Below are positions 1 through 8,679 of a DNA stretch of 64,000 bases, one piece after another. The notes under the pieces are model-generated. The model made no database searches. It was given only the letters and a program-made list of their open reading frames with translations, and was not told the DNA's origin. Origin of the DNA: Hydromonas sp. (GTDB lineage Bacteria; Pseudomonadota; Gammaproteobacteria; Burkholderiales; Burkholderiaceae); assembly GCA_017495165.1 (NCBI GenBank), contig JAFEII010000003.1, positions 56,392-120,391 of the forward strand, given 5' to 3'. Position numbers and translations under genes: made by a program. How positions within the stretch are numbered: position 1 is the first letter of the stretch; each line of letters starts with the position of its first letter.

Positions 1-138
1 GTTAAACATCAATTTTTATACAAAAAAACTGCGCTATTTTACAACAAGGTTGCACAAATAAAAGCCTTTTTGAGTATTTTTTTAACACACATCCAGCGTA
101 CAATTAGCCCCCGCCATTTCACTTCCCCAAAAACCGCC

Positions 139-1218
139 ATGGAATTTTTATTTTTCAAAACCCACCCAACCGGCACCAAAATCATCGACACCGCCCAAAA
201 TGCCGATTTTACTTGGGCAGACCTCACCCGCGAAGCCATTGAACTGGCGCCAAACACCTGGCAAACTGATATAGAACGCATCACGCGTTGCGCCATTGAC
301 GAGCACCACATCGCCGACATCCTCAACCCACAGCACCCCTCTTTTTTTGAGCAAACCAACGACTACGACATCCTTATATTTAGAAAATTACGCGCCCCAA
401 AGCCGTCATCTCGACCCAACCCAGCCGCCACATTCAAGCTCCAAACCGCGCCAGCCACCTTCATTTTGACCGACCACGCCCTCATCACCATTCGTGACGC
501 CAGCAGCCCCACGTTTTCAGTCATGCGCCAGCGCATGAGCGCCCAAGCCAATCAGCCCAAAAGCCGCCTCCCCAATTCACCGCTTGACTTATGCCTGCGC
601 ATGCTCAACACCATGATTGACAAATATTTAGAACTGCGCACGCCCATGACCCGCCAAATCGAACACTGGCAAGCCGAACTCCTGCAAGGCAGCCACCGTT
701 TTAATCAATGGCAACAACTGCTCAACGAAAATTTGGGATTACAAAAATTAGAAAGTCTGTGCGAAGAGCAAGGCGATGCGCTCCAAGAACTCAAAGACAG
801 CTACCTAGACCAACAAAACACCAGCCACAAAAACGCCACGCGCCGCGACTTGATCCTCATCCGCATCAACGACTTGCTCGAACACGTCGAACGCGTCCAA
901 AACCACGCCTCGCGCCTAGAACTCGCCCTAAAATCCGCGGTCGATCTGCACTTTTCAGCCACCGCCAATCAAACCAACGAAACCATGCGTTTCCTTGCCA
1001 TTTTGACCGCGATTTTTGCGCCGCTCACTTTATTAACCGGCATTTATGGCATGAATTTTGACGTCATCCCTGGACTACACAACCCGCACGGCTTTTGGTG
1101 GATGCTCGGCGGCATGACCGCCACCACCGCAGGACTTTTGTATTATTTCCGCCGCAGAAGCTTGGTCGGACGCGGCCAGCGCAGCGTCACGCAATTGTTG
1201 TCAGAAAAAGGTTTGTAA
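139..1218 (+). CDS. CorA-family divalent metal ion transporter
   Basis: This 359-residue protein has the CorA layout. A long soluble N-terminal region (about residues 1-280) is rich in charged helices. Two membrane helices follow at the C-terminus, the first ending in the family signature GMN (residues 304-306, context YGMNFD), and a short basic tail ends the protein. Known members are pentameric Mg2+/Co2+/Ni2+ channels of the inner membrane. I chose the ATG at 139 because it is the first ATG in frame; the only upstream option is a TTG at 70, and neither has a clear ribosome binding site. It converges with dusA and has no obvious operon partner. The family is fairly sure. The ion (Mg2+, Co2+, or Zn2+ as in ZntB) cannot be decided here. 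Confidence 0.85.
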   Translation: MEFLFFKTHPTGTKIIDTAQNADFTWADLTREAIELAPNTWQTDIERITRCAIDEHHIADILNPQHPSFFEQTNDYDILIFRKLRAPKPSSRPNPAATFKLQTAPATFILTDHALITIRDASSPTFSVMRQRMSAQANQPKSRLPNSPLDLCLRMLNTMIDKYLELRTPMTRQIEHWQAELLQGSHRFNQWQQLLNENLGLQKLESLCEEQGDALQELKDSYLDQQNTSHKNATRRDLILIRINDLLEHVERVQNHASRLELALKSAVDLHFSATANQTNETMRFLAILTAIFAPLTLLTGIYGMNFDVIPGLHNPHGFWWMLGGMTATTAGLLYYFRRRSLVGRGQRSVTQLLSEKGL

Positions 1219-1297
1219 CGAATCAAAGCTCAAATCATGGCGTCGTTATAATGACCGCGCATCATCAAAGGTGGATTCAGCGCCCCTCCATGTCACC

Positions 1298-2269
1298 TCA
1301 ACGCGCCACCCCAAACCACAAACACGCCGCATCATTGAGCGCCAGCACCTTACTGTCAGACAAATGGCGCCGCCATGCGCGTGCGCCCGCCTCGCCATGA
1401 AACAAGCCCAGCCAATGTTTGGTCATGACCCGCAATGGCACACCCAGCGCCATTTGCGCGCGCGCGTAGGCCTCTAACTGGGTTAAAATTTCAATCCGCG
1501 TTAACGGGGTTTGTGGGTCGCCATACACCGCGCCGTCAATCTGCGCCAGCCAATATGGGTCATGGTACGCGTGCCGCCCAACCATCACGCCATCCACGTG
1601 CGTGAGCTGCTCGGTCACCGCGTCCATCGTGGCAACTCCGCCATTGACGATGATTTCCAGCTCAGGAAAATCACGCTTGAGCGCGTGCACCACGTCATAG
1701 CGCAGCGGCGGAATGTCGCGGTTTTCTTTGGGGCTCAAGCCTTTAAGCCACGCATTGCGCGCATGGACAATAAACGTACTGCAACCGGCTTGCGCCACCG
1801 CGCCCACAAAATCACGCACAAAATCATACGACTCGTTTTTGTCCAAGCCAATCCGATGCTTGACCGTGACATCAATCTCACACGCGTCGCGCATGGCTTT
1901 GACCGCGTCCGCCACAGTCTGCGGCTCGGCCATCAAACACGCGCCAAATGCGCCGCTTTGCACGCGCTCTGACGGGCAGCCGCAGTTGAGATTGACTTCG
2001 TCATAACCCCAATCTTGAGCGATTTTGGCGCACTGCGCGAGCAAATGCGCGCCCGAACCACCGAGCTGCAACGCAAGTGGATGCTCACTTGCATCAAAAT
2101 CCAAATGCCGCGCCTTATCACCGCGCAAAATCGCGTGCACGTTAATCATTTCCGTGTACAGCAAGGCATTGCGACTAAGCAAGCGATGAAAAAACCGACA
2201 ATGTTTGTCCGTCCAATCAAGCATGGGCGCAACACTGAACCTGCGATTTACCTTTGATTTGTCTAACAT
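1298..2269 (-). CDS. dusA: tRNA-dihydrouridine(20/20a) synthase DusA
   Basis: FMN-dependent, NADPH-using enzyme that reduces uridines in the tRNA D-loop. The 323-residue TIM-barrel protein opens with the flavin-binding motif APMLDWTD (residues 14-21). It carries NCGCPSERV, with Cys98 as the expected catalytic acid, then GACLM, which is the DusA version of the Dus signature. A C-terminal GGVAT...VMVGRHAY segment binds the FMN phosphate. I set the start at the ATG at 2269, where the typical Dus N-terminus begins; the frame stays open upstream but shows no family similarity. fur lies upstream on the same strand about 80 bases away, and corA converges on it. A second Dus gene (dusB) is 1 kb away. 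Confidence 0.93.
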   Translation of the reverse strand: MLDKSKVNRRFSVAPMLDWTDKHCRFFHRLLSRNALLYTEMINVHAILRGDKARHLDFDASEHPLALQLGGSGAHLLAQCAKIAQDWGYDEVNLNCGCPSERVQSGAFGACLMAEPQTVADAVKAMRDACEIDVTVKHRIGLDKNESYDFVRDFVGAVAQAGCSTFIVHARNAWLKGLSPKENRDIPPLRYDVVHALKRDFPELEIIVNGGVATMDAVTEQLTHVDGVMVGRHAYHDPYWLAQIDGAVYGDPQTPLTRIEILTQLEAYARAQMALGVPLRVMTKHWLGLFHGEAGARAWRRHLSDSKVLALNDAACLWFGVAR

Positions 2270-2351
2270 ACTCAACCACCAACCCATTAAAAAAATCGCC
2301 CAATGTTGAGCGACTTCATGATTAAAATTTACAAAATTGACGTATTTGCGC

Positions 2352-2789
2352 TTAACGGCGCTTGGTTTTGACTTGGCAAGTGGCGCACAAGCCATACAAA
2401 CTCATGGCGCGTTCGTGCAGCACATAGCCATACTTTTCGGCGATTTCGGTTTGACGCTCATAAATTTGAGGGTCCGTGAACTCCTCAACTTGGCCGCAAT
2501 TGACGCACAACAAATGGTCGTGCGGCTCGCCTTCATTGAGCTCATACAACGCTTTGCCCGACTCAAAATTGCGCCGCACCAAAATACCTGCTTGCTCAAA
2601 CTGCGTCAACACACGGTAAACGGTGGCCAAGCCAATGTCCATTTGCTCGCCCAACAGTATTTTGTACACGTCATCCGCGCTCAAATGACGCTCCGCGCCT
2701 GGCAGGTTTTTTTGAAACAATTCTAAAATTTTAAGCCGTGGCAACGTGACTTTAAGGCCACTGCTTTTTAGCTCGTTGGTTTGATTCAT
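2352..2789 (-). CDS. fur: ferric uptake regulator Fur
   Basis: Iron-responsive repressor of 145 residues, the usual Fur length. The N-terminal winged helix has its recognition helix around residues 45-65 (context [13 protein letters not shown]). The dimerisation domain has HDH at residues 90-92, the Cys pair C95/C98 and a second Cys pair C135/C138, which together make the regulatory and structural metal sites. The ATG at 2789 is supported by a GGGAG ribosome binding site just upstream; the frame extends further but is not Fur-like. A -10-like TACAAT lies about 110 bases upstream. I see no convincing 19-bp Fur box in the leader, so autoregulation is not shown by the sequence. Confidence 0.95.
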   Translation of the reverse strand: MNQTNELKSSGLKVTLPRLKILELFQKNLPGAERHLSADDVYKILLGEQMDIGLATVYRVLTQFEQAGILVRRNFESGKALYELNEGEPHDHLLCVNCGQVEEFTDPQIYERQTEIAEKYGYVLHERAMSLYGLCATCQVKTKRR

Positions 2790-2899
2790 GTGTGCTCCCA
2801 AAAAATAGCAGCGCTTTTGAGCCCCGTCTTTGTGGGTTAATTGACCACCACATCGACTCACGGCACGCTGCAGACCACTGCTCTCAATATATGGCGGCC

Positions 2900-2905
2900 A
2901 TTGTA
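2900..2905 (-). promoter_or_regulatory. Possible -10 element for fur
   Basis: On the minus strand the sequence reads TACAAT followed by GGCCGCC, about 110 bases upstream of the fur start. No good -35 element sits 16-18 bases further upstream, so this is only a candidate. The GC-rich stretch just after the hexamer resembles that of other candidate promoters in this window. Confidence 0.3.
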
Positions 2906-3110
2906 TCATTTTAGTCATTTTTGAGTTTGGCCTTTCAGTCGCTTTTTACCCGATGGTTTCCCGGTGATTACCCAAAGCATTCATGCCGCAAACCCCACAC
3001 AAAATAAGCAAATCCACTTTGCGTGCGCCCTGCCAAGTAAGGAGCGCCGCCCAATATTTGCACCGCCCGAACCACGCGCCAAATAAGTACTTAAAGGCTT
3101 GAAAAACACC

Positions 3111-3139
3111 TGCACAGGCGCAATCGGTTTTGATACAAT
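3111..3139 (+). promoter_or_regulatory. Candidate sigma-70 promoter for dusB-fis
   Basis: TGCACA (3111-3116, 4 of 6 to TTGACA), a 17-base spacer and TACAAT (3134-3139), followed by GCGCCC. It lies about 50 bases before the dusB start. The GC-rich discriminator is the kind found at stringently controlled promoters, which would suit a fis operon, but that is inference. Confidence 0.5.
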
Positions 3140-3190
3140 GCGCCCTCAATTTGCCGTGCAGCTGCGGCGCGAACCCTTTTGGCAGACTTC

Positions 3191-4186
3191 ATGCGCATCG
3201 GTCCTCACGAATTACCCAACCATTTATTTGTCGCGCCGATGGCTGGCGTGACAGACCGACCGTTTCGCCAACTGTGTAAAACATTGGGCGCAGGCTACGC
3301 AGTATCCGAAATGGCGGCGTCCAATCCGCAATTATGGGACACCGACAAAAGCACGCGCCGCCTGAACCATGACGGTGAAATTGCGCCAATCGCGGTTCAG
3401 ATTGCAGGCTCAGACCCCGCCATGTTGGCGCATGCCGCACAGTTTAATGTGGACAAAGGCGCTCAAATTATTGACATCAATATGGGCTGCCCAGCCAAAA
3501 AGGTGTGCAATGTGGCGGCGGGTTCGGCGTTGTTGCGCGACGAATCATTGGTGGCCGCGATTGTGCAAGCGGTGGTGAACGCAGTGGATGTGCCAGTCAC
3601 GCTCAAGTTTCGCACGGGCTGGGACGCCAATCACATCAACGCACTGCACATTGCGCATATTGCGCAAGATGCAGGGATTCAAATGCTCACCTTGCATGGT
3701 CGCACCCGCGCTGATGGCTACAAAGGCGCGGCAGAATACGAGACCATTCGTGCGGTCAAAGCGGCGGTGCAAATCCCCGTGGTGGCCAATGGCGACATCA
3801 CCAGCCCCGAAAAAGCACGCGACGTATTGGCATACACGCAGGCAGATGCGATTATGATTGGCCGCGCTGCCCAAGGCCGCCCTTGGATTTTTCGTGAAAT
3901 TGCGGCGTTTTTAGAGACAGGCACGCACATCAATCCACCCACGGTGCATGAAGCCAAAGCGGTATTGTTGGATCATTTGACCCATCATTACGCGTTTTAT
4001 GGTGAGCGCACGGGATTGCTAACGGCGCGCAAGCACATTGGCTGGTACGTGATTGGCCTACAAGGCGGCGAGGCGTTCCGCCAACGCATGAATGCGCAAA
4101 CTGACTTAAAAAGCCAGTACAACGCCGTGGCGGATTTTTTTGATGAACTTGCGAGCGAGCACGTTTTTTTACCTTATATTCTTTAA
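3191..4186 (+). CDS. dusB: tRNA-dihydrouridine synthase DusB
   Basis: FMN-dependent tRNA dihydrouridine synthase of the DusB (NifR3) group, 331 residues. It begins with HLFVAPMAGVTDRPFR and has the signature NMGCPAKKV, with Cys100 as the catalytic residue, followed by AGSALLRD. The C-terminal half carries the FMN-phosphate motif ANGDI...AIMIGRAAQGRPW. I prefer the ATG at 3191; a TTG four codons upstream is also possible, and no strong ribosome binding site decides. fis follows 18 bases after the stop. The dusB-fis pair is a conserved operon in beta- and gamma-proteobacteria, where dusB expression is tied to Fis autoregulation. Confidence 0.95.
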   Translation: MRIGPHELPNHLFVAPMAGVTDRPFRQLCKTLGAGYAVSEMAASNPQLWDTDKSTRRLNHDGEIAPIAVQIAGSDPAMLAHAAQFNVDKGAQIIDINMGCPAKKVCNVAAGSALLRDESLVAAIVQAVVNAVDVPVTLKFRTGWDANHINALHIAHIAQDAGIQMLTLHGRTRADGYKGAAEYETIRAVKAAVQIPVVANGDITSPEKARDVLAYTQADAIMIGRAAQGRPWIFREIAAFLETGTHINPPTVHEAKAVLLDHLTHHYAFYGERTGLLTARKHIGWYVIGLQGGEAFRQRMNAQTDLKSQYNAVADFFDELASEHVFLPYIL

Positions 4187-4204
4187 TTTTTTTGAAAAAA
4201 TCAC

Positions 4205-4489
4205 ATGAACAGCAGCACTTTTCAACTCGTTGACGAACCCACCCATGACGACATGGTTGGCATTCCAGAATGCATCCAGCACCACTTTAGCGTGTATTTA
4301 AATGCGCTTGAAGGCGCCCAAGGCGTTGCACCGCATGACTTATACGCCATGCTATTAACCTCATGCGAAAAACCGCTGCTTGAACTGGTGATGGACAAAG
4401 CACGCGGCAACCAAAGCGTTGCCAGCGAATGGCTGGGCATGAACCGCGCCACGCTACGCAAAAAACTCGTGCAATACGGGATGCTGTAA
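4205..4489 (+). CDS. fis: DNA-binding protein Fis
   Basis: Nucleoid protein and transcription factor of 94 residues, about the usual length. The C-terminal 45 residues form the Fis/NtrC-type helix-turn-helix (context NQSVASEWLGMNRATLRKKL), while the N-terminal half holds the dimerisation helices. Fis bends DNA at rRNA and many other promoters and supports site-specific recombination; this is family knowledge. It is cotranscribed with dusB, and a strong intrinsic terminator follows 11 bases after the stop. The ribosome binding site is weak, which may mean translation is coupled to dusB, whose stop is 18 bases away. Confidence 0.95.
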   Translation: MNSSTFQLVDEPTHDDMVGIPECIQHHFSVYLNALEGAQGVAPHDLYAMLLTSCEKPLLELVMDKARGNQSVASEWLGMNRATLRKKLVQYGML

Positions 4490-4499
4490 AAACACACAA

Positions 4500-4530
4500 C
4501 AAAATGAATGGCTTTGCCCATTCATTTTTG
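4500..4530 (+). terminator. Intrinsic terminator of dusB-fis
   Basis: Perfect 11-bp inverted repeat AAAATGAATGG (4501-4511) / CCATTCATTTT (4518-4528) with a 6-base loop. It sits directly after the fis stop codon and ends in a T-run. It separates dusB-fis from purH. Confidence 0.8.
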
Positions 4531-4640
4531 TTTGGTGAACGGTATTTCTGATTTTTTCAAATTTCAATTTCAGTTTTTATGTTGCGTTTCAATTTTTATG
4601 TCGTTTTGGTTTTCCCCTCAATTTCACACTTAGGACACCC

Positions 4641-6215
4641 ATGATTAAAACCGCACTCCTCTCCGTTTCTGACAAAACCGGTGTTTTGGCACTCGCGCAA
4701 GCCCTGCACGCCCACGGCGTCAAATTACTATCGACTGGCGGCACCGCCAAACTGTTGGCAGACAATGGCTTGCCCGTGGTTGAAGTGGCCACTCACACGG
4801 GCTTTCCCGAAATGCTCGACGGCCGCGTCAAAACCCTGCACCCAACCATACACGGCGGCCTATTGGCGCGGCGCGACCTGCCCGAACACATGGCGGCGCT
4901 TGCCACCCACGGGATTGAAACCATCGACATGCTTGTGGTGAATTTGTACCCATTTGAAGCCACCGTCGCACAAGCGAACTGCACATTAGAAGATGCGATT
5001 GAAAACATCGACATCGGCGGTCCAGCCATGGTGCGCTCAGCCGCCAAAAACTGGCGCGACGTCGCGGTCTTAACCGATGCGGCTCAATACGAGCAGGTTT
5101 TGGCGGAATTGGCCAGCAGCGGCGCGGTATCAGAGGCCACCAAATTTAAATTATCCGTCGCGGCATTTAACCGCATCAGCACTTATGATGGCGCGATCAG
5201 CAATTATCTGTCCTCAATTGGCGACAATTTAGATGTCAACACCCGCAGCACCTACCCTGCCCAAAGCAACCAACAATTTATTAAATTGCAAGACCTGCGC
5301 TACGGCGAAAACCCGCACCAAAGCGCCGCGTTTTACCGCGAACTCGCGCCAGCTGTGGGCTCACTCGTCACCGCAGTGCAATTACAAGGCAAAGAGTTGA
5401 GCTACAACAACATCGCCGACGCGGACGCGGCATGGGAATGCATCAAAAGCTTTGTTGAACCTGCCTGCGTGATTGTCAAACACGCCAATCCGTGCGGCGT
5501 TGCCATCAGCGACTCGGCTTTGGGCGCGTACCAAAAAGCCCTCCAAACCGACCCAACCTCCGCATTTGGCGGCATCATCGCATTTAATTTGCCCGTCGAT
5601 TTGACCACCGCGCAAGCGGTATCCAAACAATTTGTTGAAGTTTTAATGGCGCCCGCTTATTCAGCCAAAGCGCTCGAGCTGCTTAAAGCCAAAGCCAACG
5701 TGCGCGTTTTGCAGATCGACCTGCCCGCAGACACCTACAGCACGCGCAACAAAACCGACATCAAACGCATCGGCGGCGGTTTATTAATTCAAACCGCCGA
5801 CAACCACGAATTAAACCTGAGCGACTTAAAAGTGGTCACCGACAAACAACCCACCGCGCAGCAACTGAAAGACATGCTGTTTGCGTGGAATGTGGCCAAA
5901 TACGTCAAATCCAACGCGATTGTGTTTTGCGCAGACGGCATGACGCTGGGCGTGGGCGCAGGCCAAATGAGCCGCATCGACTCAGCGCGCATTGCCTCAA
6001 TTAAAGCAGAGCATGCAGGGCTAACTCTAATAGGCTCCGCCGTCGCATCCGACGCATTTTTCCCATTCCGTGACGGCCTAGACGTGGTCGTCGCCGCAGG
6101 CGCCACCTGCGTGATTCAACCCGGTGGCTCCATACGCGACGACGAAGTGATTGCCGCCGCCAACGAGCAAGGGATTGTGATGGTCATGACCGGCGTGCGG
6201 CATTTTAGGCATTGA
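4641..6215 (+). CDS. purH: Bifunctional AICAR transformylase / IMP cyclohydrolase
   Basis: Catalyses the last two steps of de novo IMP synthesis: formylation of AICAR with 10-formyl-THF, then ring closure. It has the usual two domains in 524 residues. The N-terminal MGS-like IMP cyclohydrolase domain has STGGT at residue 31 and [10 protein letters not shown] from residue 64. The C-terminal AICARFT domain has RYGENPHQ at 220-227 and KHANPCG at 280-286, with catalytic Lys280/His281. The C-terminus GVRHFRH is intact. TAGGA sits about 8 bases before the ATG. Upstream is the fis terminator, so purH probably has its own promoter in the 110-base AT-rich leader. In Burkholderia and Ralstonia ruvC normally follows; here 2.6 kb of other DNA intervenes. 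Confidence 0.97.
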   Translation: MIKTALLSVSDKTGVLALAQALHAHGVKLLSTGGTAKLLADNGLPVVEVATHTGFPEMLDGRVKTLHPTIHGGLLARRDLPEHMAALATHGIETIDMLVVNLYPFEATVAQANCTLEDAIENIDIGGPAMVRSAAKNWRDVAVLTDAAQYEQVLAELASSGAVSEATKFKLSVAAFNRISTYDGAISNYLSSIGDNLDVNTRSTYPAQSNQQFIKLQDLRYGENPHQSAAFYRELAPAVGSLVTAVQLQGKELSYNNIADADAAWECIKSFVEPACVIVKHANPCGVAISDSALGAYQKALQTDPTSAFGGIIAFNLPVDLTTAQAVSKQFVEVLMAPAYSAKALELLKAKANVRVLQIDLPADTYSTRNKTDIKRIGGGLLIQTADNHELNLSDLKVVTDKQPTAQQLKDMLFAWNVAKYVKSNAIVFCADGMTLGVGAGQMSRIDSARIASIKAEHAGLTLIGSAVASDAFFPFRDGLDVVVAAGATCVIQPGGSIRDDEVIAAANEQGIVMVMTGVRHFRH

Positions 6216-6260
6216 TGTGAACGCGGCCTTGTTTTATGAAGCGGCCGTTTTTGTGCAAAC

Positions 6261-6346
6261 TGGGGCATGCTGCGTCGCTTAAAATTAAAAAGCAACGCGT
6301 AGACTCGATGGATCAGATTGTAGGGGCGGCTCGCGAGCCGCCCTGT
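6261..6346. repeat. 86-bp direct repeat, copy 1, with 20-bp palindrome
   Basis: This 86-base unit recurs at 6520-6605 with only three differences that I can see (two adjacent changes near base 16 and one near base 39). Both copies contain the perfect palindrome GGGCGGCTCGCGAGCCGCCC near the right end and an AT-rich stretch AAAATTAAAAAGCAACG in the middle. Confidence 0.9.
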
Positions 6347-6431
6347 GCTTCATGAACCATTGATGAAAAGCGGTAAAGCCACCGCCAATCAATAAAAATA
6401 GAATGCCCAATCCATAAAACACAGCCAGTAG

Positions 6432-6458
6432 GTGCGATTAGCGCAGCGTCATCGCACG
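6432..6458. repeat. AGCGCAGCG-core hairpin, copy 1
   Basis: GTGCGAT ... ATCGCAC forms a 7-bp stem around the core TAGCGCAGCGTC. The element is also an inverted partner of the one at 6484-6510: bases 6435-6454 pair with 6489-6508 with one mismatch. Similar GATTAGCGCAGCG elements are, to my knowledge, widely scattered in proteobacterial intergenic DNA. Confidence 0.75.
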
Positions 6459-6483
6459 CATGGGTGGTATTTGTCACATTAAA

Positions 6484-6511
6484 ACCTCCGATGACACTGC
6501 GCTAATCGGAG
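6484..6511. repeat. AGCGCAGTG-core hairpin, copy 2 (inverted)
   Basis: CTCCGAT ... ATCGGAG forms a 7-bp stem. On the minus strand its loop reads TAGCGCAGTGTC, so it is the same element as copy 1 in inverse orientation, with a compensated change in the stem. Confidence 0.75.
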
Positions 6512-6519
6512 CTACGCGC

Positions 6520-6605
6520 TGGGGCATGCTGCGTGACTTAAAATTAAAAAGCAACGCATAGACTCGATGGATCAGATTGTAGGGGCGGCTCGCGAGCCGC
6601 CCTGT
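6520..6605. repeat. 86-bp direct repeat, copy 2, abutting sdaA stop
   Basis: Second copy of the 86-base unit. It ends exactly one base before the stop codon of sdaA (stop at 6606-6608). Its perfect 20-bp GC palindrome therefore lies immediately downstream of sdaA and may act as its transcription end or as an mRNA 3' stabiliser. There is no strong T-run, so a simple intrinsic terminator is not certain. Confidence 0.9.
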
Positions 6606-7997
6606 TCAACATTCCACAATATTAACCGCCAAGCCGCCTTTTGAGGTTTCTTTGTATTTGTTTTTCATGTCTGCGCCTGTCTCACGCATGGTTTTGATGA
6701 CCATATCAAGCGAGACGTGGTGCGTGCCGTCGCCGCGCAGCGCCATTCGGGTGGCGTTGACCGCTTTAATTGCCCCCATTGCATTGCGCTCGATGCACGG
6801 AATCTGTACCAAACCGCCAACAGGGTCACAGGTTAGACCCAAATTATGCTCCATACCAATTTCGGCGGCGTTTTCGATTTGCGCATTGCTGCCGCCCAAC
6901 GCCGCAGCCAAACCGCCTGCGGCCATTGAACACGCCACGCCGACTTCGCCCTGACAGCCGACTTCCGCACCCGAAATGGAAGCGTTAAGTTTATATAAAA
7001 TCCCAATCGCGCCCGCAGTCAATAAAAAATCGATCACGCCTTGGTCGGACGCATTGGCCACAAAACGCGTGTAATAATGCAATACCGCAGGGACAATACC
7101 CGCCGCGCCGTTGGTCGGTGCGGTGACGACGCGCCCGCCCGCCGCATTTTCTTCGTTGGTGGCAATCGCGTATAAACTCACCCAGTCCATAACCGTGAGC
7201 GGGTCGGCGAGCGAGCGTTCAGCATGTTGGGTTAATTGTTGGTACAACGGCGCGGCGCGGCGTTTGAGGTTAAGTCCGCCCGCCAAAAAACCTGTCGCAT
7301 CTGGGTTGTCAATCCCGCAGCCACGCGCCACGCAGCTTTGCATCACCGCCCAAATTTTGAGCAGTTGGGTCTTAATCTCAGCCTCGGTGCGCCAAGTTAA
7401 TTCATTCTTTAGCATCAATTGCGCAATGCTGATCTGCTCTTGAGCACAAATTTCCAACAGCTCTTTTGCGGAGCGAAATGGGTGTTTAACTTCTTCAAAT
7501 GCAGTTAAAACAGGCGTTTCGTCCATGCCCACACTCACCACAAACCCACCACCAACCGATAAGTATTTTTTTTCACTCAACACCGCGCCCACCGCATCAA
7601 AGGCGGTGAATTTCATGCCATTGGGGTGTTCCGCTAAGGCTTGGCGGCGGTGCATCACCATGTCGATTTTCAAATTAAAATCCACCGCATATTGCCCCAA
7701 CAGTTTGATTTTTTGATCCAAGGCGATTAAGTCCAATTCGTCTTGCACCCGCTCAATCGGCACAGTGTCTGGATCATAGCCCAACAAACCCAACAAAACG
7801 CCCTTGTCTGTGCCGTGTCCGCGCCCCGTCAAGCCCAGCGAGCCGTACATTTGAGCACACACCCGCACGGTTTGTGGCAACAACGCCTCTCGTTCAAGGC
7901 TTTGTGCAAACATCTTGGCAGCACGCATCGGCCCAACCGTATGCGAGCTGGACGGCCCAATGCCAATTTTAAATAAATCAAATACCGAAACCGCCAT
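6606..7997 (-). CDS. sdaA: L-serine dehydratase (iron-sulfur type)
   Basis: Deaminates L-serine to pyruvate and ammonia with an oxygen-labile [4Fe-4S] cluster. The 463-residue single-chain form has the beta domain first ([16 protein letters not shown] near the N-terminus) and then the catalytic alpha domain with [31 protein letters not shown] and ERN, which supply the conserved cysteines. The ATG at 7997 has AAGGAG a few bases upstream; the longer frame to 8072 is unlikely to be coding. The gene runs against purH. The lipoprotein gene 8089-8592 lies just upstream on the same strand. This sdaA/lipoprotein pair sits where ruvC is expected to follow purH. Confidence 0.95.
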   Translation of the reverse strand: MAVSVFDLFKIGIGPSSSHTVGPMRAAKMFAQSLEREALLPQTVRVCAQMYGSLGLTGRGHGTDKGVLLGLLGYDPDTVPIERVQDELDLIALDQKIKLLGQYAVDFNLKIDMVMHRRQALAEHPNGMKFTAFDAVGAVLSEKKYLSVGGGFVVSVGMDETPVLTAFEEVKHPFRSAKELLEICAQEQISIAQLMLKNELTWRTEAEIKTQLLKIWAVMQSCVARGCGIDNPDATGFLAGGLNLKRRAAPLYQQLTQHAERSLADPLTVMDWVSLYAIATNEENAAGGRVVTAPTNGAAGIVPAVLHYYTRFVANASDQGVIDFLLTAGAIGILYKLNASISGAEVGCQGEVGVACSMAAGGLAAALGGSNAQIENAAEIGMEHNLGLTCDPVGGLVQIPCIERNAMGAIKAVNATRMALRGDGTHHVSLDMVIKTMRETGADMKNKYKETSKGGLAVNIVEC

Positions 7998-8088
7998 GTT
8001 GTACTCCTTGTTGTGTTGACCACGTACCGCGCATAAACAGTTCACCACCTGCGATTCGTAAAAATCACTCATGGCAGGCTACGCGGGC

Positions 8089-8592
8089 TTATTTGTAATA
8101 GTCCGCATTCCAAACAACCTTGCCACCCGCCAAGGTCATCATAGATACACCCTCGGTTTTGAATGCCTTGCCATCGCTAGTCCCCGTCATTTCCCAACGG
8201 ATTGCCAGTTTTTCAGGGCTTTGAACCACTACGTCTAGGGTTTTGAACGCCAAGTCAGGTGTGGCCTTAAAGGCGTCTTGCATGAACTTTTGCAATTCTG
8301 GCACACCGTGGGTTTCGGTTGCCAAATTAAGATCACGGTAGGTTATGTTGGGCGCATAGTGATCGGCCACTTTGTCCAGTTGTTTATTATTCCATACGGA
8401 AAAATAGTTATCTGCAAATGCCTTGGCATCAAAAGCCGTGGCTGGATCGGTTGATTTTTCTGCGGTTACCCCGACGGTTTCTGTACTTGGTTTGGCGGGT
8501 TTACCGCAAGCGGCCAACAGCATGAGGCTGCTACCAACCAACAAGGCGCAAGCCGCGTGGGTGCCGAGTCTAAAATTTTTCATAATTTGCAT
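8089..8592 (-). CDS. Putative lipoprotein, SnoaL/NTF2-like fold
   Basis: A 167-residue protein with a classic lipoprotein signal: basic start, hydrophobic core and lipobox LAAC at about residues 26-29, then a short linker. The mature part has features of the SnoaL/NTF2-like superfamily of small cone-shaped binding or isomerase domains: an N-terminal helix with NYFSVWNNKQ, then YAPNITYRD, and strands ending in KVVWNADYYK. Ester-cyclase-like members share this pattern. A GAGG ribosome binding site favours the first ATG at 8592; a second is at 8583. It lies upstream of sdaA on the same strand and could share its transcript. The function is unknown and the fold call is moderate. Confidence 0.6.
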   Translation of the reverse strand: MQIMKNFRLGTHAACALLVGSSLMLLAACGKPAKPSTETVGVTAEKSTDPATAFDAKAFADNYFSVWNNKQLDKVADHYAPNITYRDLNLATETHGVPELQKFMQDAFKATPDLAFKTLDVVVQSPEKLAIRWEMTGTSDGKAFKTEGVSMMTLAGGKVVWNADYYK

Positions 8593-8652
8593 TTTTCTTT
8601 CCTCTTTCTATTCACTAATAGGGTATCTCGTACCCCACATAAACCAAAGCAA

Positions 8653-8679
8653 CCTGCCATGAGCGCAGCGAATCGCAGG
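8653..8679. repeat. AGCGCAGCG-core hairpin, copy 3
   Basis: CCTGC ... GCAGG forms a 5-bp stem plus two further pairs around GAGCGCAGCGA. The core matches that of the hairpins at 6432 and 6484. It lies in the spacer between the lipoprotein gene and ruvC, so elements of this family bracket the sdaA/lipoprotein segment. Confidence 0.55.

Larger units (their letters stand above)
2790..3190. other. Divergent spacer fur/dusB, no gene seen
   Basis: A 400-base spacer between the divergently transcribed fur and dusB. Short open frames exist (for example on the minus strand at 2946-3149), but none has a ribosome binding site or a recognisable product. I see candidate -10 elements for both directions and nothing else. 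In some Burkholderiales bamE sits next to fur; no bamE-like lipoprotein frame is visible here. Confidence 0.6.
6216..6605. other. Repeat-rich spacer between purH and sdaA
   Basis: A 390-base region without genes between two converging transcripts. It holds two 86-bp direct repeats (one at each end) and two hairpins of a related family between them. A weak stem CGGCC/GGCCG followed by a T-run at 6224-6250 may end purH transcription. Confidence 0.7.

Noticed and set aside
2780..2920. Fur box in the fur leader
   Set aside because: AT-rich stretches such as AATGATACAAT resemble parts of the Fur consensus but do not reach a convincing 19-base match.
2946..3149. Minus-strand open frame of 67 codons between fur and dusB
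   Set aside because: No ribosome binding site, no recognisable protein features, and it covers the likely promoter region of dusB.
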